Assembly (NCBI GenBank): GCA_964236445.1
Contig: CAXSDR010000014.1
Location: 1-47,957, forward strand
Direction: 5' to 3'
Origin: CAXSDR01 sp964236445
GTDB taxonomy: Bacteria; Actinomycetota; Actinomycetes; Motilibacterales; Motilibacteraceae
DNA: 47,957 nt
In this document: positions 15,719 through 25,151 of the stretch, piece after piece
How positions within the stretch are numbered: the stretch's first letter is position 1
How the letters are laid out: each line of letters begins with the position of its first letter
Position numbers and translations under genes: made by a program
Notes under the pieces: generated by a model
What the model was told of the DNA's origin: nothing
Database searches by the model: none
The model's input: the letters and a program-made list of their open reading frames with translations, nothing else

Positions 15719-16954
15719 TCAGCGCTTGAGGTTGACGAGCTCCTGCAGGATCTCGTCACTGGTCGTGATGACACGCGAATTCGCCTGGAAGCCTCGCTGC
15801 GCCACGATGAGGTTGGTGAACTCGGACGCCAGGTCGACGTTCGACATCTCGAGCGTGTTGTTGGCCAGCGTGCCGAGACTTCCCGTGCCGGCCTGCCCGA
15901 GCTGCGCCGTGCCGGAGTTGACCGAAGTCCGGAAGATCGAGCCGCCGATCTTCTCCAGGCCTGTGGGGTTGTTGAAGTTGGCCAGTGCCAGCTGCGCCAG
16001 AGGCTGCTTGAGACCGTTGCTGAACACACCGACGAGCGTGCCGTTGGGTGAGATCGTGAGCGCCGTCAGGCCACCCGCCGTCGAGCCGTTCTGCGACAGC
16101 GCAGCGACGGTGCTGGCGCCGCCGTACTGGCTCGTCGCCGACACGTCGAGCGCCACAGCGCCCCAGGGAGCGGTGATGTTGACGACGTTCGCCGTGGACG
16201 GTGCCACCGGAGCCGGACCGGTCAGCTTTCCGGTGACGGCACTGAAGTCAAGGGTCGCCGGTGCTGACGCGGCAGTCGTGCCGTCGATCTTGACACCCAG
16301 CGACCAGCTGTTCGTCGTGGCGGTCCCGGCGAGCTTGGTCAAGGTGTAGACGGCGCTGTGCGCTGTGCCCTGCGCGTCATACATCGGAATCGTCTCGGTG
16401 ATGATCTGCCCGGCTGCGGCCTCGGCCGAAAGATTGCCACCGAGCTCAGCCTTGCCCGTTGCCGTCGGAGCGCGCAACGTCCCCGTCGGCAGCTTGATGT
16501 CGCCGACGGACGCGTTGGTGTCGATGACGCCGTTGTTGCCGGTCCAGCCCTGCACCACGTTGCCGTTGCTCGTGACGAGGCGTCCGTCAGAATCGAAGCT
16601 GAAGTTGCCGTTGCGCGTGTAGACGCTCTCCTGACCCGCGTGTACGACGAAGAAGCCGTCACCCTGGATCTCGAGGTCGGTCGCCTTGCCCGTGGTCTGG
16701 GCCGCACCCTGGGTGAAGTTCGTGGAGATCGTCGACAGGCGTACGCCGAGCCCGATCTGGGCTGGGTTGGTCCCGCCTGCGGTGCCCTGCGGGGCGCCCG
16801 CGTTCTTGATCGTCTGGCTCAGGGTGTCCTCGAAGACCGTCTGCGACGTCTTGAAGCCAGCCGAGTTGACGTTGGCGATGTTGTTGCCGACGACATCCAT
16901 CATCGTCTGGTGAGCACGCAGGCCGCTGATGCCTGAGTAGAGAGAGCGAAGCAC
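15719..16954 (-). CDS. flgE: Flagellar hook protein FlgE
   Basis: 411 residues. The N-terminal rod/hook signature LYSGISGLRAHQTMMDVVGNNIANVNSAGFK and the C-terminal helix (SNVDLASEFTNLIVAQRGFQANSRVITTSDEILQELVNLKR) are intact, with a FlgE D2-type middle. The GTG start at 16954 is preceded by AGGAGGATCTC. No flgF/flgG is seen in the window. The 47-bp gap to flgD holds only the ribosome site. Confidence 0.95.
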   Translation of the reverse strand: MLRSLYSGISGLRAHQTMMDVVGNNIANVNSAGFKTSQTVFEDTLSQTIKNAGAPQGTAGGTNPAQIGLGVRLSTISTNFTQGAAQTTGKATDLEIQGDGFFVVHAGQESVYTRNGNFSFDSDGRLVTSNGNVVQGWTGNNGVIDTNASVGDIKLPTGTLRAPTATGKAELGGNLSAEAAAGQIITETIPMYDAQGTAHSAVYTLTKLAGTATTNSWSLGVKIDGTTAASAPATLDFSAVTGKLTGPAPVAPSTANVVNITAPWGAVALDVSATSQYGGASTVAALSQNGSTAGGLTALTISPNGTLVGVFSNGLKQPLAQLALANFNNPTGLEKIGGSIFRTSVNSGTAQLGQAGTGSLGTLANNTLEMSNVDLASEFTNLIVAQRGFQANSRVITTSDEILQELVNLKR

Positions 16955-17001
16955 GAGATCCTCCTGGAGAACCGATGGTGCGGACGGAGACGTGGGTCCG
17001 G

Positions 17002-17451
17002 CTAGGCGCCGGCGGTCGGGGCCTTGACCTCCTTGACGGAAGCCAACGGGACGTCCGTGTCCCCGACGTGCAGCACCGGTCCATCGGTGGTGAATCGTGC
17101 GGACGAGACAACCCCTGTGACATCGAGGTTGTTCGGACCGCCATAGCTCACGGTGCGCCCGACGAGCGAGCTGGCACCGAGCAGCTGCTGAGAGCTCAGC
17201 AGCTGGGTCTGCGTGTCGGTCAGTGTCGTCAGCTTCTCGAGCTGGGTGAACTGAGCCGTCTGTGACATGAACTCCGAGCTGTCGACCGGCTTGCTCGGGT
17301 CCTGGTATTTGAGCTGCGCGACAAGCAGCTTGAGGAACGCGTCCTTGTCCAGCGAGTTCGACGGCTGGCGGGTGCCGCCGGCCGCCGCCTGCTGGGCGGG
17401 CGTCGGGACGAGCTGCGAGATCGGCGTGTAGCCCGACACCGGGTCAGTCAT
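17002..17451 (-). CDS. flgD: Hook-capping protein FlgD
   Basis: 149 residues. The conserved N-terminal capping segment (DKDAFLKLLVAQLKYQDPSKPVDSSEFMSQTAQFTQLEKL) is followed by a short beta domain. It lacks the large C-terminal Tudor/FnIII part of enterobacterial FlgD, as is usual in short Gram-positive versions. The ATG at 17451 follows GAGGAG. It lies 11 nt after fliK and before flgE. Confidence 0.93.
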   Translation of the reverse strand: MTDPVSGYTPISQLVPTPAQQAAAGGTRQPSNSLDKDAFLKLLVAQLKYQDPSKPVDSSEFMSQTAQFTQLEKLTTLTDTQTQLLSSQQLLGASSLVGRTVSYGGPNNLDVTGVVSSARFTTDGPVLHVGDTDVPLASVKEVKAPTAGA

Positions 17452-17462
17452 GGCGTGCTCCT

Positions 17463-19056
17463 CTAGATGCTGACGTCGAGTCCGCGCGAACCGCGCGAGC
17501 CGTGTTCGGGATGGATGTCGGCGACGCGGTGCGGCATGGTCGCGGTGCCGTCAGGCAAGCCCATGAACGGATCGCGCCTGCTCGCCTCTCGACCCTCGGG
17601 CGAGTTGCGGGAGAAGGCTCCGGTGTCGGGGCTTCCTGCGCCGAGCTCCAATGAACCGGTCGTCACTCCGGCATCCATGAGATCGCGTCGGAGATCGGGT
17701 AGCGCAGCCCGCAGCGCCTCGCGTCCTACGTCGGTCGAGCCGATCAGCTGCAGGCTCACCACACCGTCCCTGAGCTCGGCCCGGACCTGCACCGAGCCGA
17801 GATCCGCGGGATGCAGCATCAACGTCAGCGTCTGCACGCCGTCGGCCGCGATCTTCAGCGGACCGACGGCGGCCACAAGCTGCGCCGTCACGAGCGGGGT
17901 GGCGTGCAATGGGGCGGCGTGCGATGCGGCCGTCGGCGCGGCAACCGCTGGCTGGTGCGTCACCGCAGCGGCGATCGCGTTCGTGTCCGGCTGAACGGCA
18001 GCGCCCGGGTGAACAGCTGCGGTCGGCGCGGCCGCGACCGACGTCGGCGCCGACGTCGACGTCGACGTCGCGGAAGCACCCGCCACCGCGGCGGATGTCG
18101 CCGTCTGTGTCGTCACTGCAACCCCGGGGTCGTCGGCCTTGCCCGCGGCGCCGTCCGTCGCCGGAGCGAGCGCGCTTCCCACCGGTCGAGCTGCCGTGGC
18201 CTCGGGCCCGCCCGCCTTCGCCGAAGTCACCAGCGGGTCGACGGGTTGCCCCGCCGCCGCAGTGCCGGTGTCCGACGTCGATGCGCCGGGCAGGTCCGGT
18301 CCCGCAGGCGCCTTGGCGTCGGGAGAGCTCGCGCGGTCAGTTGTCGCGACAGCCGGGTCCGAGATCGTCGGGGTCGTAGTGGGGGTCGGCATAGCGGGCA
18401 TNNNNNNNNNNNNNNNNNNNNNNNNNNNNNNNNNNNNNNNNNNNNNNNNNNNNNNNNNNNNNNNNNNNNNNNNNNNNNNNNNNNNNNNNNNNNNNNNNNN
18501 NAGTCGTCCCCGCCGCCGCGCCCACGGCCGCCGTTCCTGTCGTGGTGCCGGCCGCGGTGCCGGTGCTCGCCTGCCGCACGACGTCTGAAGCGACCAGGTC
18601 ATCCGCCGCAGCGAGCCCCTTGCCGCCGCCGGCAACGTGGTCTGCATCAGTGTCGGCCGAAGCGTCTGCCGGCGCGCGCGTCGGCGGCGTTGCTGCCACG
18701 GTGGCCGTCACAGCCTGCGGAGCCGACGTCGGCGCCGTCGGCTGGGAGCGGGCCTTGTCGCAGGCCGGGGCAGTGCCCTTGGCGTGGTCGTCGCCGGAGT
18801 CGCGATCATCAGGTGATGCCCCCCGCTGGCGAGGCTCCTTCTCGGCGACGGGTCTCCTCGGCTTGCTGTGCGAGGCGGGGCCGGCCGCAGCAGCCCGCTC
18901 GTCGGCACGGTCCTGCTTCGCCTCGGCGAACGTGCGGCTCATCGAGGTGACGAGAGACGAGAACTCCGCATCGCGATGCCGGGTTGCGGGGTCGCGCGAC
19001 AGGTCTTGTTTTACAGGCGCAGCGATAGGCATGGGGCTGATCGACGCGGGACTCAC
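17463..19056 (-). CDS. fliK: Hook-length control protein FliK (interrupted by an assembly gap)
   Basis: The N-terminal part (19056-18502) begins VSPASISPMPIAAPVKQ and is low-complexity Ala/Thr/Pro/Asp. The C-terminal part (18401-17463) carries an Flg_hook domain (LTLMLHPADLGSVQVRAELRDGVVSLQL, then ALRAALPDLRRDLMDAGV) and a tail. The two parts lie in different frames across 100 N, which is uninformative because the gap size is arbitrary. FliK measures hook length and triggers the FlhB switch. The GTG at 19056 overlaps the upstream stop (GTGA) and follows AAGGAGG. Confidence 0.85.
18402..18501. other. Assembly gap (100 N) inside fliK
   Basis: Exactly 100 N, the conventional placeholder for a gap of unknown length. 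The flanks encode Ala/Thr/Gly-rich repeats of very high GC, a likely cause of assembly failure. The true fliK length cannot be stated. Confidence 0.99.
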
Positions 19057-20054
19057 AGCGCCACCTCCTTCATAGCGTTGCGTACTTTGCGCACGTAGGC
19101 CGTGGTCTCGGCGTAGGGCGGGTTGCCGCCGTGCCTGCGAACCGCACCGCTTCCCGCGTTGTAGGCGGCAAGTGCAAGGTCGAGGGACCCGAACTCCTTG
19201 AGCCCGCTCGCGAGAAGTCGCGCTGCGCCTTCGACCGCCTGGGTGGGGTCCATGGGGTCGACGCCCAGCGACGCCGACGTCGACGGCATCAGCTGCATGA
19301 TGCCTTCAGCGCCTGACGCGCTGACGGCGTTCGGGTCGTCCCCCGACTCGACGGAGGCGACAGCCGCCAAGACGTTCGCCGGGACCCCGCTGTGCCGGCT
19401 GGCAGCTGCGAAGATGCCGTCGAGCGTTGCCGTCGTCAGGGGAGCCGACTCGCCGGAGGGCTGGCTGAGTGCGGCGTAGGACGTCGTCGCGCTGGGAAGC
19501 ACCCGGCGGATCACTGTCGGCACCTGGCTGATGTCCTCGATGCGAACCACACTTCCGGTGTGCGGTGCGTTGAGCATCTTGGCGTTGCCGATGTAGATGC
19601 CGATGTGGTCGACGGCGCCGTGCTCGAAGAAGAGCAGGTCTCCCGGCTTCGCCTCGGCCAGCGACGCGACGGGGTTCCCCACCTTTGCCTGGTCACGGCT
19701 CACGCGCGGCAGGGAGACGCCGACATCGGCATACGCGCGCTGCACCAGACCCGAGCAGTCCAGTCCGGTCCGCGGATCGGTGCCACCCCACGCATAGCTG
19801 ACACCGAGGTACTTCGCCGCAGCAGCGACGACGGACTCGCCGGTCGCCTGACCAGCGCTCGCGACCGGTTCTGTGGCGGAGGGCGTCTGCGCGGTCGCCA
19901 GGACGTCGGCGAAGCTGCCGGCGCTCGACGGCATCTCATAGGTCGCAACACCACTATCCGGTCTGCCCGGCGCGGCTGCCGGGATCAGCGACGCCATGCG
20001 CTCTGAGATCGTGGCGATGCGCGACTGGATCTCAGCCATCGGGTTCGCGCTCAC
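19053..20054 (-). CDS. NlpC/P60 endopeptidase-lytic transglycosylase fusion in the hook operon
   Basis: 333 residues. An N-terminal helix (about 1-30) is followed by an NlpC/P60 domain at about 70-185 with catalytic Cys in GLDCSGLVQ (C100) and His in VDHIGIYIG (H150). A transglycosylase SLT domain follows at about 205-325, with the catalytic Glu in VASVESGDDP (E236), GIMQLMP and ALAAYNAGSGAV. It should cut both peptide stems and glycan strands. No Sec signal peptide is visible, so it may leave through the flagellar export system, by analogy with FlgJ; that is inference. It lies between fliJ and fliK with overlapping starts. Confidence 0.9.
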   Translation of the reverse strand: MSANPMAEIQSRIATISERMASLIPAAAPGRPDSGVATYEMPSSAGSFADVLATAQTPSATEPVASAGQATGESVVAAAAKYLGVSYAWGGTDPRTGLDCSGLVQRAYADVGVSLPRVSRDQAKVGNPVASLAEAKPGDLLFFEHGAVDHIGIYIGNAKMLNAPHTGSVVRIEDISQVPTVIRRVLPSATTSYAALSQPSGESAPLTTATLDGIFAAASRHSGVPANVLAAVASVESGDDPNAVSASGAEGIMQLMPSTSASLGVDPMDPTQAVEGAARLLASGLKEFGSLDLALAAYNAGSGAVRRHGGNPPYAETTAYVRKVRNAMKEVAL

Positions 20055-20485
20055 AGCTGCGGCTCCCGGGCGCGGCGCCAGGCGGCCGTGCTGGCATCGT
20101 CGCGTTCGGCCTGTTCCAGGCGCTCCACCTCGGCGTCTGCTGCGGCGCGCTCCTGGGCGACCCCCTCGGCCACGCCGTCGGCGCGCGCCGTCATCTCGGC
20201 CCAGTGCGCGACGGCACGACGCACGGTCTGGTCCCGGGCAGCACTGACGGCCCGAGCAGCCGATGCGTTCAACGCCAGCGAGCGGGCAGCTGCCATCGCG
20301 GCGACATAGGCGGTCCCGTTGGCCCCCTCCGGCAGGCGGCGGGCGTCGATCGCCCGCTCGCGCACGGCCAGCGCCTCGCGTGCGCGTACCGCGTCCGCGT
20401 GTGCCGCAGCGACTGCCGCCCTCGCCACATCCTCCTGCACCCGCCTGACCCGCAATAGCGTCACCAACACCGAGCTCCGGCTCAT
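20051..20485 (-). CDS. fliJ: Flagellar export chaperone/stalk FliJ
   Basis: 144 residues, almost entirely coiled coil and rich in Ala, Arg and Glu (RVRRVQEDVARAAVAAAHADA...; AEVERLEQAERDDAS). Identity rests on its place directly after fliI and on the coiled-coil form rather than on motifs, since FliJ is poorly conserved. The ATG at 20485 overlaps the fliI stop (ATGA). Confidence 0.82.
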   Translation of the reverse strand: MSRSSVLVTLLRVRRVQEDVARAAVAAAHADAVRAREALAVRERAIDARRLPEGANGTAYVAAMAAARSLALNASAARAVSAARDQTVRRAVAHWAEMTARADGVAEGVAQERAAADAEVERLEQAERDDASTAAWRRAREPQL

Positions 20486-21816
20486 GCGAGCACCACCGTC
20501 TGGTTCATGAGTCCGCGAAGACGATCCCAGGCAACAGCCGAGGGGCACACGTCGTCGACGGACTGGCGGAGGAAGCCTTCGATTGCAGGCATCAGGGCCA
20601 CGGCACGGTCGACGTCGACATTCGTGCCCGTGACATAGGCACCCATCTCGATGAGCTGGCGGGCATCTCGGTGCGCCGCCATCAAACGACGTACGTCTGT
20701 GGCCAGGGCCCGCTGCCCCGCGTCCGTCACCGCGCCGACGACGCGGGACACCGACTCGAGGACGTCGATGCTGGGAAAGTGCCCAGAGGTCGCGAGCTTG
20801 CGCGTGAGCACGACATGGCCGTCGAGGATCGAACGGGCTGCGTCGGCGATGGGCTCGTTGTGGTCGTCCCCGTCCACCAGAACGGTGTAGAGGCCCGTGA
20901 TGCTGCCTCGCTCACCAGGTCCGGCCCGCTCGAGCAGGCGCGGGAGCAGCGCGAACGTGCTGGGCGGGTAGCCGCGCGTTGCGGGTGGCTCACCGGCCGA
21001 GAGACCCACCTCCCGCTGAGCCATCGCAGCGCGGGTCAAGCTGTCCATCATCAGCACGACGTCAGCGCCGGAGTCCCGGAAGTGCTCGGCGATGCGTGTC
21101 GCCACGAAGGCGGCGCGCAGGCGCACCATCGGCGGCTCGTCGCTCGTGGCGACGACGACCACGGAGCGAGAGAGCCCCTCGGAGCCGAGGTCGTTCTCGA
21201 GAAACTCGCGCACCTCGCGGCCACGCTCGCCCACGAGGGCGACCACATTGACCTGAGCGGAGCTGCCGCGGGCGATCATCGACAACAGGGTGGACTTGCC
21301 GACGCCGGAGCCTGCAAAGATCCCCATACGCTGGCCGCGGCCGATGGGCGTCAGCGTGTCGAGCGCGCGGACACCCATCGAGATGGCGCGGTCCACCCGG
21401 TCGCGCCGCAACGGATGAGGCGCAGCTGCGTCGACGCAGACGTGGGGTAGTGACACCAGTGACGGACCACCGTCGAGCGGTCGGCCCAACCCGTCAAGAA
21501 CTCGTCCGAGCAAGGCGTTCCCCACGGGAACCATGAGTGGTGACCCGGTCGCCACGGCCGTGGCACCGACCCGGATGCCGGTCGTCGGCCCCAACGGTGC
21601 GCACGACAAGCCGCTGGCACGCAGCGCAACGACTTCGGCGAGCAGCGGTGGGTTGCCGTCGACCGCGTCGATGGCGATGACCTCGCCGACGGCCGCGTCG
21701 ATTCCTGCAACGGCAAGATCGAGACCGACGACGCTCGCGATGCGACCGCTGAGAGCGGGAGCGGCGGCGAGCGCGGCATGCGCCGCGGCCGCCTGCAGAA
21801 GCGTGCTCGCGCTCAT
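20482..21816 (-). CDS. fliI: Flagellar export ATPase FliI
   Basis: 444 residues. Walker A is GSGVGKST (about 169-176), the catalytic Glu region is VALVGERGREVREF, and Walker B is VVLMMDSLTRAAMAQREVGL. The typical ATPase signature PPSTFALLPRLLERAG and the C-terminal helical domain are complete. It energises and orders substrate loading at the export gate with FliH and FliJ. Confidence 0.97.
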   Translation of the reverse strand: MSASTLLQAAAAHAALAAAPALSGRIASVVGLDLAVAGIDAAVGEVIAIDAVDGNPPLLAEVVALRASGLSCAPLGPTTGIRVGATAVATGSPLMVPVGNALLGRVLDGLGRPLDGGPSLVSLPHVCVDAAAPHPLRRDRVDRAISMGVRALDTLTPIGRGQRMGIFAGSGVGKSTLLSMIARGSSAQVNVVALVGERGREVREFLENDLGSEGLSRSVVVVATSDEPPMVRLRAAFVATRIAEHFRDSGADVVLMMDSLTRAAMAQREVGLSAGEPPATRGYPPSTFALLPRLLERAGPGERGSITGLYTVLVDGDDHNEPIADAARSILDGHVVLTRKLATSGHFPSIDVLESVSRVVGAVTDAGQRALATDVRRLMAAHRDARQLIEMGAYVTGTNVDVDRAVALMPAIEGFLRQSVDDVCPSAVAWDRLRGLMNQTVVLA

Positions 21817-22502
21817 AGTCCCAGCGCCTGACGAACGCGGTGGGACGCTGATGCGAGGCCTGCGTCGATGCGCGTCGCACCACAGTCGGCAATAGCGTCA
21901 CCCCTGCTGATGCCCACGTCCGACACGAGCTGCACGTCGCGACCGGTGAGTGCGGTCATGTCGTTCGCCGTCAGACCCGCGAGCGCCGCGGCGTCCGAGG
22001 GATGCAGGCGTACGCGCACCGGCTGGCCGTGCGGCGCTACGGCGACGGCCCGCACGAGGGCGTCGCGACCCGGGTTGGCACTCGTGGCGAGCTCACGCCC
22101 CACGATCGCCTCGGCCATCGCGAACGCCGCCGACACGAGGGCAGACTCGATCTCCTCGGCCAACGGCAAGGCACGTCGCTCGAGATCGTCGGCGCCGCGG
22201 GAAAGCGCAGCTATGGCGGAGCGGAAGGCATCACTGCGCAGCCCTTCCTCACGATCGCGAATTTCTGCGGCTCGGGCCGCGTGGGCGAGGACCGTTGCCC
22301 GGGCTGCCTTGCTGCCCTCGGCCCAACCCGTGGCATAGCCCTCGGCGCGAGCGTCTTCGCGCACGCCTGCCGCAGTCACCGAAGCGGAGAAGCTGGAGTC
22401 CTGAGCCAGGAGAGCGGGACGCAGCTGCGCAGCTTCGGCACCGCGAAGGACGACCCGGTCACCAGCCAGTGGCGCGCCCTGGAACCTAGGAGACGAACTC
22501 AT
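21813..22502 (-). CDS. fliH: FliH, regulator of the export ATPase
   Basis: 229 residues starting MSSSPRFQGAPLAG. A central helical region (EGYATGWAEGSKAARATVLAHAARAAEIRDREE) is followed by a V-ATPase E-subunit-like C-terminal domain (MAEAIVGRELATS, then VRVRLHPSDAAAL and SDVGISRGDAIADCGATRIDAGL). The last segment is a FliH hallmark. The ATG at 22502 lies inside the end of fliG (17-nt overlap). The longer open frame upstream is fliG shadow. Confidence 0.92.
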   Translation of the reverse strand: MSSSPRFQGAPLAGDRVVLRGAEAAQLRPALLAQDSSFSASVTAAGVREDARAEGYATGWAEGSKAARATVLAHAARAAEIRDREEGLRSDAFRSAIAALSRGADDLERRALPLAEEIESALVSAAFAMAEAIVGRELATSANPGRDALVRAVAVAPHGQPVRVRLHPSDAAALAGLTANDMTALTGRDVQLVSDVGISRGDAIADCGATRIDAGLASASHRVRQALGL

Positions 22503-23499
22503 CGTCAGCCCCTCGACGAATCGTGATCTGGCCGGTTTCCTCGAGCGCGCGGATGCCTTGCACGACCTTGGCCTGGGCCTCTTCCACAGCACGCAGGCGA
22601 ACCGGACCCATCATGTCGATCTCCTCAGCGAGATTCTCCGCAGCTCGCTCCGAAAGGTTCTTCATCACCTTGGCGCGGACGTCTTCCTTGGTGCCCTTCA
22701 GCGCCGTCGCGAGCTCGGCCGACTCGACCGAGCGGAGCACCAGCTGCACAGACTTGTCGTCCAGCGTCGTGATGTCCTCGAACACGAACATCCGGCTGCG
22801 GATCTCCTCGGCAAGCTCGGAATCCTTGGTGTCCAGGCCCTCCATGATGAGGCGCTCGGTGCTGCGGTCGGCGCGGTTGATGATCTCGACCAAGGGCTGC
22901 AGGCCACCGACCGACGACATCTCGCTGGGCCCGAGCACCGATGACAGCTTGCGCTCGAGGATGGTCTCGACCTGCTTGATGATCTCCGGCGATGTCCGGT
23001 CCATGACCGCGATGCGGTGTGCCACCTCCGCCTGGAGCGTGCCGGCGATGCCCGAGAGCACCGTTGACGCCTGGTCCGCCGAGAGGTGCGCAAGAACGAG
23101 AGCGATGGTCTGGGGGTGTTCCTCCTGCAAGAAGCCCAGCAGCTGGCGTGCATCGACTCGATGCAAGAACTGGAAGGGCATCTCGGCGACGACTGCCGAG
23201 AGCCGATGCATCAGGTCGTTCGCCTTCTCCGGACCCATGGTGGAGGACAGCAGCTCCTGCGCGAACGTGAAGCCGCCCTGTCCCATGAAAGAACGCGCCG
23301 ATGCGAGCTCATGGAATTCGTTGAAGACGCTGCTCGCTATCTCGGGAGCCACGTTGCGCAGGCGCATGATCTCGCTGGTGATCTCCTCGACCTCGGCCTC
23401 GCGCATCTGCGAGAGGATCTTCGCCGACGCCTCTTTGCCCATGCCGATGAGCAGGACCGCGGCCTTCCGGACGCCCGTCATCGTGTCGATCTCGCCCAC
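22486..23499 (-). CDS. fliG: Flagellar motor switch protein FliG
   Basis: 337 residues. The N-terminal FliF-binding domain begins TMTGVRKAAVLLIGMGKEASAKIL. The middle domain has EEHPQTIALVLAHLSADQASTVL, and the C-terminal torque helix contains FVFEDITTLDDKSVQLVLRSVE, with the charged residues that face MotA. The GTG at 23499 is 2 nt after the fliF stop. Confidence 0.97.
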   Translation of the reverse strand: MGEIDTMTGVRKAAVLLIGMGKEASAKILSQMREAEVEEITSEIMRLRNVAPEIASSVFNEFHELASARSFMGQGGFTFAQELLSSTMGPEKANDLMHRLSAVVAEMPFQFLHRVDARQLLGFLQEEHPQTIALVLAHLSADQASTVLSGIAGTLQAEVAHRIAVMDRTSPEIIKQVETILERKLSSVLGPSEMSSVGGLQPLVEIINRADRSTERLIMEGLDTKDSELAEEIRSRMFVFEDITTLDDKSVQLVLRSVESAELATALKGTKEDVRAKVMKNLSERAAENLAEEIDMMGPVRLRAVEEAQAKVVQGIRALEETGQITIRRGADDEFVS

Positions 23500-23501
23500 T
23501 G

Positions 23502-25151
23502 TCAGGTCCTACGATCCGCGAGCCAGCCGCGTAGCAGCTGCGCCACTTCATCCGGCTGGCGCTCGACCAGCTCACCGATCTCGTCGCGCACGCGGGTGAG
23601 CTGCTCGGCCGCCGGAGTCGGGGTCGACGCTGCCGGGAGCTGACGGACGCCCGCCGGGGCCGCACCGTCGAGCGCCGAACGCGGTGCCCGGGCGTCGAGC
23701 TCCTCAGCGACCTCGGACAGCCGCTCCAGACGGGCGCGCTCTGCCGGTGTCAGCGGCTCCCGCTTGCTCGCCTTGCGTGACGAGAGCCACGCCATGAGCA
23801 GTACGAGGAAGGTGAGGAGTCCCAGCCCAGCCTGCTTGACCATCTTCATCAGTCCGGCCTTGCTCTGCGCCTTGGCGGCTGCGGACAGCTCAGACTTCGC
23901 CTCGGCCGCGGCCGTGGTGTTGAAGGCCATCTTCGACACCTCGATCGTGTCACCCCGCTTGGCGTCGACTCCAACCGCAGACGTGACGAGCGAGCGGATC
24001 TTCGCATCCGTCCAGTTGCCCCCGCTGATGGTGTCGACCAGCACGGCGACGTTCAGCTTGCGCAACGTTCCCGGCGCCTGCACCACCTGTGTCGTCACCT
24101 TGTTCATCACGTTGTTGCGGGTGTCCATCTCCTTGACATAGGAACTGCCACTGCTGGCTCCTGGTGTCGCAGCGGCGGCCGGGACACCGACGTTGTCGGG
24201 GCCGAGCACGCCGACCGCCGTACCGCCCGATCCGTTCATCGTCTCCTTGCTCGACGACTGCGACAGCGGCGGGAGGCTGGGAACGGCGGTGAACGTCTCG
24301 CTGGTGCTCTGGGTCTTGTCGAAGTTGAGGTCAGCGGTCACGGTGACGACGCTGTGGCCGCCCCCGACGACCTTGTCGATCATTTCCTCGATGCTCTTGC
24401 TGACCCGGTCCTCATAGACCTGCGTCATCGATGCGCGATCGTCGGCGAGCTGCGATCCACCGCCCCCGGTGTCATCGGGTGAGTTCAGCAGCCTGCCCTT
24501 CGCATCGGTCAGAGTGACATCGGCGGGCGACAGGTTTTCCACACTCGAAGCAACGAGGTGAACGACCGCTCGCACCTGTGAGCCCGTCACATCGGTTCCG
24601 GGGGCCATGGACAGCAGCACGCTCGCCGTGGTTTTGCTGGCGTCGTCGGCGAAGACGTCCTTCTGCGGAATGGCGAGATGGACAATGGCGGACTGCACGC
24701 CATCGACGTGGGCAATGGTGTCCTGCAGCTCACCCTCGAGGGCGCGCTGGAGGTCGGTGCGCTGCTGCAGGTCAGACGCGGTGATGCCTGACTTGCCCAG
24801 CGCACCCGAGCTGCCCGACGAGCCGCCTGCCGGGAGACCCTGCCCGCTCATCTTGAGCCGTAGGTCATAGACCTGATCCTTCGGGGTGAGGATCGTGCTA
24901 CCGCCATCGGTGATTTTGTACGTCACTCCGGACGTCTTCAGCTGGTCGACGATCGCACTGGCGTCTGTCGTCGAGAGATTGGAGAACAACGGCTCGTACG
25001 ACGGCGTCGCGGACCAGCGGGAGAAGAAGTAGCCACCGATGACCAGGGCAACCAGCGCGGCGACACTCACCGCCTTCTGGCCGGGGGTGAATGACGACCA
25101 CGAGCGGAACGTCCGGTCGACGCCCCCACGCACTGACGTGATTCCCGGCAT
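23502..25151 (-). CDS. fliF: MS-ring protein FliF
   Basis: 549 residues. The first membrane helix is at about 28-47 (VSVAALVALVIGGYFF). The YscJ-like ring-building motifs follow (SWSATPSYEPLFSNLSTTDASAIVDQLK; ITASDLQQRTDLQRALEGEL), then the FliF C-terminal ring domain and a second membrane helix at about 450 (GLLTFLVLLMAWLSS). The FliG-binding tail (EVAQLLRGWLADRRT) is intact. The ATG overlaps the fliE stop by 1 nt. Confidence 0.96.
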   Translation of the reverse strand: MPGITSVRGGVDRTFRSWSSFTPGQKAVSVAALVALVIGGYFFSRWSATPSYEPLFSNLSTTDASAIVDQLKTSGVTYKITDGGSTILTPKDQVYDLRLKMSGQGLPAGGSSGSSGALGKSGITASDLQQRTDLQRALEGELQDTIAHVDGVQSAIVHLAIPQKDVFADDASKTTASVLLSMAPGTDVTGSQVRAVVHLVASSVENLSPADVTLTDAKGRLLNSPDDTGGGGSQLADDRASMTQVYEDRVSKSIEEMIDKVVGGGHSVVTVTADLNFDKTQSTSETFTAVPSLPPLSQSSSKETMNGSGGTAVGVLGPDNVGVPAAAATPGASSGSSYVKEMDTRNNVMNKVTTQVVQAPGTLRKLNVAVLVDTISGGNWTDAKIRSLVTSAVGVDAKRGDTIEVSKMAFNTTAAAEAKSELSAAAKAQSKAGLMKMVKQAGLGLLTFLVLLMAWLSSRKASKREPLTPAERARLERLSEVAEELDARAPRSALDGAAPAGVRQLPAASTPTPAAEQLTRVRDEIGELVERQPDEVAQLLRGWLADRRT

